Shown in pieces: positions 43,651 through 55,797 of a stretch of 64,000 bases of DNA; position 1 is the first letter of the stretch; each line of letters begins with the position of its first letter. The DNA lies in the NCBI RefSeq assembly GCF_043290135.1, contig NC_134707.1, forward strand, positions 70,857,906-70,921,905, written 5' to 3'. The notes below the pieces were generated by a model. That model was not told the origin of the DNA. It made no database searches and saw only the letters and a program-made list of their open reading frames with translations. The stretch comes from Rhipicephalus microplus. Its lineage: Eukaryota; Arthropoda; Arachnida; Ixodida; Ixodidae. The translations under genes were made by a program, and so were the position numbers.

Positions 43651-45146
43651 AAGCAACAACATATTCGTCAGTAATTTATGTTCACCAATCACAAAACATC
43701 ATTGAATTAAACGATAATCTCACGAAACAGTGCGCACCGCATCCTGAATTGTGGCCTTATGTTCAATTCTTGTTCATACACTTTTATTTTTTTCTTGTTA
43801 ACGTTTTTTTCTGTCATGTACTTTGACTGATGAGTGGTTAAATATGGACCTTCTTGCGTACTTCTAGACTTTTATTTTGTTTTGTTTTTTAATGGAAGCT
43901 TTTTGATTATCCTTTCGTTGCCCACAAAATTTCACATGCTCCGTCACTCCATCTACTGCAGACTTTAGCGGCTGGACCAAAATTGCGAGATTGTGATGTG
44001 TTTAGCCCCTATGAAAAGCTCGTAAAAGCGTACATACAACCATGGACAAACCAGTATTTGGGGATGGGCTGGTAATGTGGAAGGATCCAATTTAATGAGC
44101 AGACTGTTTTCTTAAAAAACAAAATTCCCAATTACTTAGGAGTGCAAGGAAGACCGTACGGAGCTCTGCAGTCTTCGTGTACGCGTGGCACGGATTGCCG
44201 CATTTTCTTCAAATACATGGACAGTAGATCATCGTCTCAGTACTGATAGCAACCTTGTATACGAACAATCAGAGTTTTGTCACTTAGTCCGGTTTCTTGC
44301 AGCTACTGCAACGCCCCCAGAGTTGCTAGTGTTGTAGACTCGCAATGCGAGTGGCACGTGTTGTATTGAAAGATTTTCAGCACCATGCATTTGTTCAGTC
44401 TGTCTGTTTGTAGATTTTCGCTAGCGATACTTGTTTCCTTTCTCGAGGATTCCAACCTCCGGAAAGAAAGAGAAATGTTATGTGCGAAGCAGGTATTTAC
44501 CTTGAAGGAAATTTTCTGGTGTGCTACCTGCACTGAAGAAGGGTAAGTGGCACAGAAAAGTAAGGAAGAAACAAGGAAATGTTTTCACTTCATTGGGCAC
44601 GACACCGCCTCTGCGCAAAGCTGTTTTGTGCTGGTGGACCGAATATTAACGAGGGACATTTCCAGAGGCTTCTTACATTGACTTTTGAACATTTACTTAT
44701 CATTGTGATATGTGCGTATAAGTGTGGCTTTGCATATCTGTGCCTGAGTTTTCTATTTTCCATGCACTGCTTTGTATGTTTTGCTTCAAGATACGTGTTC
44801 AAGTTTCAATCAACGGCTAAGGAGTAGCCGGCGCCATAATGGTGCGTCAACATCTCCTTATATATCATATCAATAAAAAAAGGAAATGTTTTAAAGTATA
44901 AAGCAACAACGCATGAACACTAAAGCAAATGATTGTGATAGTTTCAGCAAGCCTAGTTAACCGCTTAAAAATACAGAAAAACAGGTGTGAACGGGAGCTG
45001 TGAATGACTGATTCAGGTTTGATTGCATTTTGCTTCTTCAAGGGCGTCATACTGGCACGCCATCACGTTGGTCACCCAACACGCTACATACCCACTCTTT
45101 TCTACTCTAAACGAGAGTCAATCGACGCCAAACATGCACGTTTTTT
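43651..45146. other. No recognisable gene
   Basis: AT-rich and non-coding; short frames only. Confidence 0.4.
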
Positions 45147-45270
45147 TGGGGCGAAGCTCCTTATGACGTGGGTCATGCGTCCGCGACGTATGTAGTATAC
45201 TAGTAGTAGTAGTAGTATTGGTGGTGGTGGTGGTAGTCGTGATAGTAGCAGTAGTGGATAACCACAGGCA
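45147..45270 (+). mobile_element. GTCC-rich family end fragment plus (GTA)n/(GGT)n
   Basis: GGGGCGAAGCTCCTTATGAC is the conserved outer end also seen at 53112, followed by short trinucleotide repeats. No further family modules are recognised. Confidence 0.45.
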
Positions 45271-45744
45271 CCTGAATTTACTGACCATAATAAGAAAACT
45301 TGAGTGTTTGGCACCAAACAAAATCAAGGATGTACGAGGAATGTGTTGGCAGCCGTCGTCATATTGAATGAGCAATATCATAGCGAATGGTTTTCTATAC
45401 GATGTGGACATCGTCATTCCTTCTGCTGATCTTCCGATGCTTGCCAAGGAAAGACGTGATCACGCCAAAGTCGTCCAAGTATCACACCTGGGTAAGTTAT
45501 TTTCGTAGCGTGAGGATGCCTACGCAGAGACAAACACTTTGCCATGGCACGTGAAGCGGGTTTGTCATATACACCGAAACCAGTACAGTGCCACACGTGT
45601 CAGAATGTCATGTGGTGGTCGTGTGAGTGAACTTTGCATGAAAGTGTTGGTTGGCCCAAAGAGGTAACTAAAATACCCGGTGCAATGATCTTCTCGACAG
45701 CCTAGGCATGTTCAACGCGGACGCTGCCTTGTTCGCTCAACGCT
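45271..45744. other. No recognisable gene
   Basis: Non-coding up to the start of readable integrase sequence. Confidence 0.35.
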
Positions 45745-46062
45745 CGAGGAGGGCCGTCAACTCAGCCAACGCCATATTCAGACTCACCGAACTGCAGACG
45801 CACGCCGCTACAACCTTCAGCACCGAACGATGACCTTCAAATGAGATAGTGAAGCCTAGGTGTGGACACAATTCAGGTAACGTGGCCCATCAGAAAAGTT
45901 ACTATGGGGCTACTTTGGCCCATTGAAGGTTCTACGCCTGCTCAATCACGTCACTTACAAGGTTCTCCCAAAGGGCAGCCCAAGACATCCGCATCGGTTT
46001 CCACAAAGTGATGTAGTGCATGTTTCAAGGCTCAAGCCATGTTTCTGGCATCGTCAATTGAA
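45745..46062 (+). pseudogene. Ty3/gypsy integrase C-terminal remnant
   Basis: One frame reads ARRYNLQHRTMTFK, RGPSEKLLWGYFGPLKVLRL, LNHVTYKVLPKG and SDVVHVSRLKPCF, the basic, GPYKV-type C-terminal domain of a gypsy integrase. Three in-frame stops interrupt it (after TFK, after DSEA and after VWTQFR). It is not adjacent to LTRs and is unrelated in position to the 2791-17560 element. Confidence 0.75.
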
Positions 46063-47134
46063 CGTTGAGTGACTTCTGAGACAATAAATATTAATTTTTG
46101 TATTTTTACGCTTTTGTTTCTTTTTGGGGAGAGAGAATGCCTTTCAGAGATAGAGAATAATGCCATAGGTCAATGTGAATGAGCCTTTCGCTGTGGCATA
46201 TACTCCCTTAGAAGTCAAGGAAGAAGGGAACGTTGCTTTTCGGTATGGTTTTGTTAAAGACATGAACTCCTGGCTGTCTGCATTATTTTGCTCGTGGCAA
46301 TATAGAAGTTCAAAAATGTTGAACAGACCATAAAAAGTCTACATTTACTAGTGTCACGCTGAGGAGTGTAGCAGCTGACCCTAATTCAAGCTTGTGCGTC
46401 CTTTTTAGAGAACAAGCACCTACATTTTTTCGGTTGTTCTCAGCCTGTAAGCTTATTCATGGTGAAAATAAAACTTGATTTGGTTTGATTTCATATTGCG
46501 GCCTCGGTTGCGAACTCATTTTGAGTAATTGTTTGCAACAGGAACTTCTTAGACTGTATTTTCCGAGGAGGCTTATTTTCTCGTCACTTTAAGTAGCAAC
46601 GTGCTATTCAGTACTCGGGTGCTTCAAGGATAGTTTATTTATTATAAGTAAACGCATGCAGCGTGGAAAAGAGTGAATCGTTGCCAAGTACAACTGATGT
46701 GATGTAGACGTGCGCGAAGGGTATAAACCAACGCGAGTTCTGAACGTGCGTCTACAGGTGGTCATCTGTTTGGGCAGAGCTGTGTTTGTTGCCGTTATCA
46801 TATTCCACAGACTGCAAACATTTTGGCGTTAGGAGGTGAAAAGTGAAGTACAAGCAGCAAAAGCAAGAATACTCGTTTTCCAAGCACCGCAAACCGTTGG
46901 ACAGGCAAGGTCTATGGAATTTTACATACGTGTTAAGCATGCCTGATATTTGATGTATGTGTCACTTTCGCGTTTTACACTTTTGCGTAAAGAAACTTGC
47001 TTTCTTCATCAGCGGAATCTGTATGATCTTCATCGTACTACTATTTGTTTGAATCATGACATCATGATTGTTGTTAAGGGGGCCGAGTCCAAACAAGACT
47101 CTTTATGAAGATGTGACGTGTTGTCCTGTTCAAG
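46063..47134. other. No recognisable gene
   Basis: Non-coding; polyadenylation-like AATAAA near 46468. Nothing assignable. Confidence 0.4.
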
Positions 47135-47254
<120 letters not shown>

Positions 47255-47257
47255 GGA

Positions 47258-47327
47258 GATGCTAGAAAAGGTGGCGAGGTTAACCAGACATACGTCCGAT
47301 TCGCTACCCTGCAGTGCCTACAGGGGG
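47258..47327 (-). mobile_element. I-type LINE 3' tail fragment
   Basis: The reverse complement contains GCACTGCAGGGTAGCGAATC and GTTAACCTCGCC, matching GTGCAGGGTAGCAAACCGGA and GTTAACCTCCCTGCC in the 3' untranslated end of the LINE at 59555-59605. Confidence 0.6.
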
Positions 47328-47337
47328 GAGAGAACTA

Positions 47338-47580
47338 ATAATAATAATTATACTTGGGGTTTAACGTCCAAAATCCACTATATGATTACGAGAGACGCCC
47401 TAGTGGAGACCTTCGGAAATTTCAACCATGTGGTGTTCTTCAGCGTAGACCTAAAGCTAAGCACGTGGGCCTCAAGCATTTTTGTCTCTATCGAAAATGA
47501 AGCCGCCACAGCCCGGATTCAATCCCGTGACCTGCTAGATCGAATCGCGGATTGAATTGCGCGACCTGCGGGTCGACCTT
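47338..47580 (-). mobile_element. SINE (Ruka-like), diverged
   Basis: Plus strand ACTTGGGGTTTAACGTCCAA at 47352 is the inverse of the SINE tail. On the minus strand a B-box-like GGGATTGAATCC, a GGCGGCTTCATTTTCGA body and GGTCTCCACTAGGGCGTCTC follow in SINE order. More diverged than the copy at 12196. Confidence 0.7.
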
Positions 47581-48099
47581 TGAAGAGGGCTCTTCGTTTT
47601 GTACTTTGAAAGAAGTGATGCGGAAAGAAGAAAACGAGGATGTGCCGAAGGAAACAAGCGGACACATCCGGTGTCTTGTTCAGACCTTCAGCATATTCCT
47701 TCAGCCCTTCAGCATAGAAAGAGATAAAAGAGAGAAAATATGTAGGAGAGAGGGACGGAAGATAGAATTACGGGCACACTAGAGGGAGCACATACAGTTC
47801 AATATAGCGCTGAAATAAAACAACGATGTAGTCATCAAGCACAAAAGCAAACAAGTTATACCGGAATAATTGTTTCATCTTGTTTTATTCTCCTCTTGTG
47901 CAGTCATACTTTTGATTTATTTCCCTTTTTTATTTATCCGTGCAAGCACAAGCTGTGTGAAAATATTTTCAGTAATAAATCTTGTTGTTGTTGTTGTTGT
48001 GATCGTGGATGCTAACTCTGTTAGAGCTAGCATCTGCGATCACACGATTTTGCCGTGTGTTCTCCCAGCATGCTACAATTCTTGTTGTGAAAACACTGG
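47581..48099. other. No recognisable gene; short (TTG)n near 47982
   Basis: Non-coding sequence with a short TTG repeat at 47982-47999. Confidence 0.4.
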
Positions 48100-51000
48100 A
48101 ACTAACACAACGAGCAGTGCTTTTCTTCATACATTCGCCGCAGTGGCCGCCACAACGGCCGCGCTTGTTCTGGCCTTGCACTTCGCACCGACAGTAGATA
48201 CGTGACTCAGTCACGCCAGAGGGTCCTTTGCGGAATCAATAAGCCGAGCCGGCTGTGAAAACACGGCTAGCCACGACGACGTGACAGTTTGTCATCGAGC
48301 GAGCCTGAGCAACGCACAACATGCTCTGTTCCATTGTTGCCGTTAGCACCGGAGCTGGGAGTCAGGCTTTTGCTTCGACAGAAGCAGGGATGCGTATGTA
48401 TCTTGGAAGAATAGTTGCATAATGCGTGCCATTAGGGACGCTTCACTGCACAGTTCGATGTCACAGTGTACGTGTAGTGGGGTTCGCCTGAACGAATACG
48501 TTGCACCCACGAGGAACGTCGTCAAAAGGACCGTGAGTTATGGAAGATGAATCAAACAGCTAATGTCACCATCTGAGTATATAATGCACAAGACAAGCGA
48601 CTGTGTGGGGCGCGAGGTTACCTAAAAATTGCTAGAGCTAAAAATTGAAAATAGTGCGCTAAATCAGTCGAACTCGCCTCCACGCTCATGATGACCATGA
48701 ATCTACCATAGCAAATAAACTGCAGGAATGACGCAGTCTTTTTAGTTCGTAATTAGAAAGTAATTATACCCCAGAAAATAATTTCTCATAGTGCAATCAT
48801 TGTTTCTACACTCGCGAGATGATTTCGTCACTCCTTCGAAGTGATCTGTATGCGCGATTGGGCATGGAGAATCTATGCAATGTTCGCAATTGATCGAATT
48901 GAGGTTGTTGTGTCACCTGGAAGAGGGAACGATTGGGCAGCGCTGTATAATTATCTCGTTTGTCATTAAAGCACTCTTCTAAACGAAGAATTAACGGCTA
49001 CTACTCCTTTCACTTGCTAATTATTAGTACAGTGTCCCTAACTCACACGACAATTTGGAACGTAACGACGCTGTATTGCAGTTGTGATCCAAGAAACAGT
49101 AAAATGCATAAAAGTGGGCTTAGCGAGGTACCACTAGGTCTCTGCCATCATCGTTGCTAACGAAGAAAAGCGTGAGATTCTGCATGCTCCCATTGCCCAA
49201 TCTCAATTATGATTAGTGACTACGAAGGTCAGCAAGTTCAATCCACATCAAGGCCTTATTAAGTCTTAGTTTGCCCCATGCTTGAGCAATCTCCGAATAA
49301 TTGAGCGAACACACACTTCTGCAATGGTGATGGGTTCTGGGGGCATAAACGTAATCCTAGGTGAATGAACTTAATGCTAGAAAGAGCAGTTGCATTATTG
49401 ACCACTTCGCTGTGATCAGAAGAGTAATTAAACAAGGATTCAGTTATCTCAGACTGAATGTCAAGCACACATAATCTTGGCCAAATTTGAAGCAGGGATA
49501 AGGAATTGGAGTACCGTAATTTATAAGGATTTTCAAGCAGAAATAAATTCGAGATATCTTTGTTTGAATATTTTTATGACATTCACACTTCTTTTTAATG
49601 CAGCTTCATCATCAACGATTACTAAGTAACTGTCTATAAATGTTAAACTCTTGTACGATACCTTACAAAGCAATTTCATTTGCTTAATCTACTTCTACAT
49701 GAAACTGGTGCAGAATAAATAGCTTTTTCTATACATTCAGGCAGCCATGCGAAAATTGTGTGTGCATTCGATGGTCGCCAGTTTTACCCAGAAGGGAACG
49801 AAAATAAAAAAAACGCGGTATTTCCTCCTTGCACCTCAGCGTGTTTTAAGCACGTAAAAACAATAAATTCCAAATAATCATGCACCCATGCGTGAACCAA
49901 TTGCTGTTCTTCTGCATATCCATCCGACCCCTTCTACACGCACGCACGCACGCCAAAAGGCACGTAGCAAGAATTTTTTTTCTTCGAGGGGAGAGGCAAT
50001 GCCTAACTTTTCGGAAATCTTTTCATGGCAGATAGAAAGACAATTGCCCGGCAATGTAGAAGGAGCTAATTTGTTGGAATAAATTTAGAACAAAGTGTAA
50101 TGCAGCACAAGAAGTGAGTTCATCAGCTATGAAAGGCAAATTGTGACATTGCAGCAAGACTAGCGCTTGTGCACCGGAAAGAATGTTCTCCCACTAAATA
50201 ATCTCGACAAAGAAGTCTCGTGTCGTGCAAAATGATTAACTTAAAAAATGAGTGACCTAAATAAAGAGAAGGGAGAATACAAGGAAACCAGTCGTCCATT
50301 TACGCATGTGAGACAAAAAAAAAAAAAACCGAACGCTTTCTCTTCCAAACTTTTCATACTTTATCTTAAAACAGGCCTGCGAGAATAACGGGAGCTATTT
50401 TATGGGATGAACTCAAAAAAAAAAGAACACACATATCCAGCAAAACAGTTTTATTAGACAACAAAGAACTAAATCACAGATGCTTCCCTGACACAAAAGA
50501 GGCAGAACGTTAACATTCACTTTAGCAAACAATTTTAAAGAAGGGCATTGCTAATGGGTTTAATAAATAGTAAAGGTCAATGCAGAAGAAAGAAAAAAAA
50601 AACGAGCATGTAGCCTTGCCGAAGAGAGCAGTTCACGCTGCAATTAAAATGCGTCGCGGTTTTTCCGCATACACAGCGATAACTTCGTCGACACTGATTC
50701 ACATCCGGTGAATGGGCGTTAGGGCTGGACCATCAAGCCGCTCCTTAGCCTTCCGGTTCCTCAATTACGTTTTCACTCTTCTCAGTGTCGATAAGCTGCG
50801 TTTTATAGCAGCTGTATTCACTGTACTCACTCTTGTTGCTGTTTTTGATGTGTTCTAAAGACCAATAATCTTTTTCTGGGCTCACATAATGTTAGCGCAG
50901 ACATAGCTAAACACATCTCCAATGTGCCGGAGACCGCGAAACATATCTACAAGCATTTGGGATCAATTTAACATGGCGCAATAGTGTGGCTATTTTTTGC

Positions 51001-52900
51001 CAGCGAGAAATCGGAGCCGTCTGTGTCACCCTTCATGTAATGGTGATATTTGACCCCCCCCCCCCACCAACAGTTTTGAAACTTTTTTTCTGACTATAAG
51101 CGGTTCCTCATAAATTACAAATATGGTGCAGTACAACCAAGCTCATTGTTGCCGCTGCGTGGAGCTGTCACGTGCAACTGTACACGATTACAAAAGACTG
51201 TAATGGCAGATACTTTGCATATTTTGCTCAACGTAACAGAGGCGTCACGAGAAAAGCGCATGAAAGAATTGTCGAAAATTGTATAACACAAGCTTACCAC
51301 GTGCACTTGTGCCAGCCTTATTTCTTCAACGCTTGGCCTCTGATTGCACGCCGACGTAATCTCTGGCCGTAAATAAATCGGCTCTGCCACAAAACCACTG
51401 TTTTGTGAGCTAGTTTCAAAGCACGTCTTCCTACATAGGCGTGACGGATCGATATGGTAAATAGTTTTTAGATAAGGTTAGCAGAGAACTTTTCTGGCTC
51501 CAGGTTTGTGATTTTAGAGACATTGTTGTATGGTTCAGCCAGCCATCGCGCGTGTCAAAATATAAAAGAGAGCAACTACGTACTTTTACTGAACATGCGA
51601 AAAATAAGCAAGACGTCATAATAAACTGCTTTTCTAAAATCGAATCAATATTGTCCAGCTCTAGTGACATAGAGAGAAACTAGGTGCATAGTAGCATTTA
51701 TTATAGCTATTTTATTTATTTGTTAGCCCCTTCCCCCTTCCCCAAACTTTAACGTGCTGTTGTCGAAGATGGAAATCGTGGCATTGAGGTTAAATTTAAC
51801 TAAGCCAGCAACTCAACATAGGGCGTGTGCAGATCGATCACCCTTCCCCGGACACGCACAAAAAAAATGCAACACGAGCACGTGCATAGCTCCGAACAAA
51901 TGCAGGTAAGTGAAGAACAGAATACCAAAACGTAAAAAAAAATGACAAAGTGAACTTCTAAAGAAGATATCACGTTCCTTCTTTAATGCATTGAATGATA
52001 TGGGAAGCCGTTTAAATATGCAAATTCTCGTTTTAAAGAAATTGAAACATAGGACCATTTAAAAAAAACATCACTGAACTTTTAGTACCAGACAGATTAG
52101 TATACAGAAAAGGTCGTTCGCGAGGGACTCTTAACCGCTCATTTGCTTGAAAGAAGTTTTCACTGCGTTATGAGTATCTGTAATGAGACGATAAACGTTT
52201 AGCGAAAATTCCGGCTCGTCGTCACGAGAAACGCTGTCTTGTTTTATTCTATTTTGCTCGTGACTGTTCCTCACTATATGCATTTTGTCAAACTCGATGG
52301 TCGGGCGGGGGATGTTATTAAAGCTTTCTGCGAGAATTCACGGAAACGAAGTTTTGCTTAAACACTTCGAAGTTCATTCCAGGTAAAAACAACGTGAAAG
52401 AAAGCAGTACCGTTACAGACCCGTTCGTTCTGAACGTCGTGTACGTGTAAACATTGCACTCAAAGGAAAACGACCAAGCCTTAAGCTGAGTCGGAGGACG
52501 TGCGTCATTGCAGGAGGGCGCCCCGGACGGTTGTGCCCTTGTAGTGTCAGCTGCACCGGGGAAGAGCAATCATGGCTAAGTGCAAGAGCGGCAAAGGTAG
52601 GGAAAGAGTACACAAAAACGTAAGAAAAAAACAGAAATAGACAAATTGTAATGCATTGTTGTGCACTAACGCACTGCGTTGGCCGCTCAAGTAGCGTCCG
52701 AAATAAGGTGCAAGAGCCGTCGTCGACAACATGGTTCCTGCAGGGAAGAAAAAAATTAGAAGAAAAAAAAGCTTCATTTTGTTTTTGCGATTGAAGCACC
52801 GCACTCGTGGCATTGTAGTCCTCTCCAAAGGGCACGGAGACAGTTGTGTACGCAGCTGCAAAGGATATTCCACCATATTTTCATTTGCTTGTGAACAGTT
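48100..52900. repeat. Copy 2 of a diverged multi-kilobase duplication
   Basis: Partner of 21750-24420. Clear matches at 48190-48500, 48840-48890, 52170-52620 and 52680-52850. The middle (about 48960-52060) has no match in copy 1, so either copy 2 gained about 3 kb or copy 1 lost it. That middle part is AT-rich, with poly-C near 51053-51065, and shows no gene. Confidence 0.55.
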
Positions 52901-53103
52901 TGTTACCTCTTTTGGGCTATTATTAGTGTTCAGTATGGTCCCAAGCGTCATACATCGCCATACGAGGAACTCAATTAGAATTTCCTAATTGGAATCACTG
53001 AAGCTGGTAATAATTTAATACTTACAATAGTAAATAATAAAGTCAGTATCTATTTTACACTATTCCGCATTATTTTTATCTCTCAAATAATGGTTCTGTT
53101 CTA

Positions 53104-53879
53104 GCCTTTTAGGGGCGAAGCTCCTTATAGCGGCACCTATTCGTCCCTCGTAGCCGATGTAGTATGTAACAAGCATAACATTTTGATCTCCAAGGTGGTG
53201 CCCGTGAGGGATTTCTTCTGTGCGTTGTTGAACAATAAAAATAGTGCTAAATGTACATGCCAATGGCTGCCAATGGGTGATGAGAGACAGGAGCATTCGG
53301 CTTTTAGTTAACGCGCACGCTGCAATCCTCATTAGCTGCCATTGGCATGTACATTGAGCGCCATCTGACAGGAAAAGGTTGCTACGTTATACTCGCTGGG
53401 CATAACCTCCTTGGTTTTAGAAATGTTTTAGCGAGCGTAGAGCCGCGGTGCCATGAATACAGTGAACAAGTATATACCATGAACTTGAGGTGTTTATAGG
53501 TGGGAAGTAGACCCAAAGTGCAAGCTGTAAGAAAGTGTGCGTGTGCCATCTCTCGTTTAGTGCTTGGAATGTCCGCTGGATGGAGGTGCTGCTATATGAG
53601 GAATATATGATGAAAAGATGCGAGATGGTGGTACTTGGAGTGTTGAATAGATGGACGAACGGATACACGGACAGATGCATGGATGGACGCACGGATGGAC
53701 ATAGGGGCGGATGCATGGACGAACGCAGGGACGGACGCACGAACAGACGCACGTACGGAAGGGTGGATGGACGCATGGACGGTCACACAGACGGACGCAT
53801 GGACGGATGGAAGCAAGAACGAATGGACGGACGAGTGCTTCGCCCCACTCTTCATCATTTACTCCGTGGATATGCTGCC
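53104..53879 (-). mobile_element. GTCC-rich element, copy F
   Basis: On the plus strand starts TTTTAGGGGCGAAGCTCCTT and ends CACTCTTCATCATTTACTCC GTGGATATGCTG, so it lies opposite to copies A-E. One 210-bp module, the hairpin arms and the (GGAC)n tract (53650-53840) are present. The shorter length against copy E reflects a single module. Confidence 0.8.
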
Positions 53880-54289
53880 AATTTTTTATTCTTTCCGTTT
53901 TCCGTTCACTTGGCTTTTTTGCAATTTTCACTTTTATTTCAATTAATTTTTTCGGATGACTGAATTGTTTAAACTCAATTGTTATTTTTAGTTGCGCAAG
54001 CAAAAAGGCCTTATAGTTGTTCCTGGCCACGTTAAGACCACTGCTTGCATACTAATAGTGTTAGGATTACCACGACTTACGACTTTGAGAGTGCATGTTC
54101 TCCTCTCTCTCCCCCTCTCTATTTTCAAACTCCCTCATGCTGTCCCCTAATAAGGGTAACGTACCTGTAAGTATCGACTGGTTAACATGCCTGCCTTTCC
54201 TTTCCCTCCTGTTCATGGGTACGTACAGTATAGTGTGAGTGCGACAAGCGAACGAATCTTCACTCTCTTTACATTTCCCACATAGTACA
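53880..54289 (+). other. Non-coding, with an I-type LINE 3' tail fragment at 54115-54213
   Basis: AAGGGTAACGTACCTGTAAG followed by CTGGTTAACATGCCTGCCTT resembles the 3' untranslated tail of the I-type LINE (59555-59605). The remainder is unassigned. Confidence 0.45.
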
Positions 54290-54494
54290 TTTCTTACGTT
54301 CAGTAGATTTCTTTTACCCTAACCAACACGGTTTTCAAAAAGGACTTTCATGTAACACTCAACTCGCCCTGTTCGTTAATGACATAAGCTCTAGCCTGGA
54401 ATTTAAGATACCTGTACACGCCATTTTCATTGATTTCGAAAAAGCCTTCGACAATGTTCCCTCTAATATATTATTCTTGAAGCTTTCACGTCTT
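54290..54494 (+). pseudogene. CR1/jockey-like LINE reverse transcriptase, left part
   Basis: Reads NQHGFQKGLSCNTQLALFVN and FIDFEKAFDNVPSNILFLKL, RT motifs leading to and including motif A. It breaks at 54494 where the I-type LINE is inserted. The reading continues at 59635. Confidence 0.75.
54485..54494. repeat. Left target-site duplication TTCACGTCTT
   Basis: TTCACGTCTT here and at 59625-59634 bound the I-type LINE. Confidence 0.85.
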
Positions 54495-54496
54495 TC

Positions 54497-55792
54497 ACGT
54501 CTGAAGATACTCATGCTTACTATCTCAGCAGTGAGGACTTCTCAGATGACGGTTTCCAACCTGTGCTGAGCCGCAAGGCGAAGAGAAGGAACATGAGGAC
54601 ATCCTCATCCTCAACTATTCAAACTGTAAGTGAAGCGCCAAAATCGAACGCTTATACCATCCTGTTTCTGCCTGCACTTCCTACCGTCAGCATGAAACGC
54701 CTTAACAGACAGTCTGCGTCGAGGTCTCTGGAAACGCTCGTGCCAAATGAGATCACGGACATAAGAGTGAACGCCAGAAAGAATATACTGGCTGTGGACG
54801 TTTTGCACGCAAGTGCGTTGGGCGTTCTGCGCAGTGTAACTGACTTAGACGGCCACCAGGTGCGCTCTCATGTTCCCTTGGGATGTGATGTAGTAACCGG
54901 CGTGATCTACGACATTGATGTCGCTATTTCCAATAAGGACTTACAACTTCTTGTCAAGTCAACAACTGATACTCCAATTGTTGATGTCACCCGGCTAGGC
55001 AAGTCTCGCTGTGTGAAGATTGCGTTTAAGAGCACATCACTCCCCTCTCATGTGAAGGTGGGGTACTTCAGACATGCTGTGCGGCCTTTCATTCCAAAGC
55101 CTCTCCAGTGCCGTAAATGCATGAAACTTGGACATGTGAGCAGCGTCTGCGAGAATTCGGTGGTATGCCACCGCTGCGCCGAGCACCATGAAGCGGATAA
55201 GTGCGTCGCAACTGTCAAGAAATGCTCTAATTGCAATGGATCCCATGAAGCCACATCGAAGGACTGCCCGCGGATTCAGAAGGAAATTGCCATCTTGAAG
55301 GAGATGGTGCGCGATCACTCATCTCATCGAGAAGCCGCAGCTAAAGTCAGAAGGCGTCGTTCACGTCGACGTCGATCTTCGAGGACGCCCGCTACCTCCT
55401 CGACACGATTGCGTGATCCCTCATCAGATCCACCTTCTTTGCCTCCCAGACCACATGCCGCGGGAAAGGCTGTAAAGGACAAAGCCAGTGAGCATACCCT
55501 GACTGCGACAGAGTGGCCTGCACTTCAAAGGGAAGCAGCATCAAGCGAACCGAAGGAGCTTCATGACGGCCAGTCTGCGCTCCCGGTTCGAGATCTTTCC
55601 AACCAAGACAGGCAAGTGACTGCAATCGTCCCGGTTCGAGATCTTTCCAACCAAGACAGGCAAGTGGCTGCAATCGTGCAATCATTAATTGCCACGATTC
55701 GCACGCTACTGAGCAGCATACAATCTCCGTCTGCTAAGAGTGCACTGCAAATACAGGATGCACTGAATCCAGTTCTTGCTAACTTCGTATAA
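54497..55792 (+). CDS. LINE ORF1 protein with three zinc knuckles
   Basis: The frame is open from 54497 (ACG) to TAA at 55790-55792. The expected ATG lies at the element boundary and reads ACG; the first in-frame ATG is at 54593. Counting from the GTG at 54563, three zinc knuckles are CRKCMKLGHVSSVC (183-196), CHRCAEHHEADKC (202-214) and CSNCNGSHEATSKDC (221-235), followed by an Arg/Ser-rich tract (about 262-275). ORF1 proteins of I-type LINEs bind the element RNA. A 48-bp tandem duplication (55581-55676) repeats PVRDLSNQDRQV. No internal stop, so this ORF is intact apart from its start. Confidence 0.75.
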   Translation, partial: TSEDTHAYYLSSEDFSDDGFQPVLSRKAKRRNMRTSSSSTIQTVSEAPKSNAYTILFLPALPTVSMKRLNRQSASRSLETLVPNEITDIRVNARKNILAVDVLHASALGVLRSVTDLDGHQVRSHVPLGCDVVTGVIYDIDVAISNKDLQLLVKSTTDTPIVDVTRLGKSRCVKIAFKSTSLPSHVKVGYFRHAVRPFIPKPLQCRKCMKLGHVSSVCENSVVCHRCAEHHEADKCVATVKKCSNCNGSHEATSKDCPRIQKEIAILKEMVRDHSSHREAAAKVRRRRSRRRRSSRTPATSSTRLRDPSSDPPSLPPRPHAAGKAVKDKASEHTLTATEWPALQREAASSEPKELHDGQSALPVRDLSNQDRQVTAIVPVRDLSNQDRQVAAIVQSLIATIRTLLSSIQSPSAKSALQIQDALNPVLANFV

Positions 55793-55797
55793 GCACA

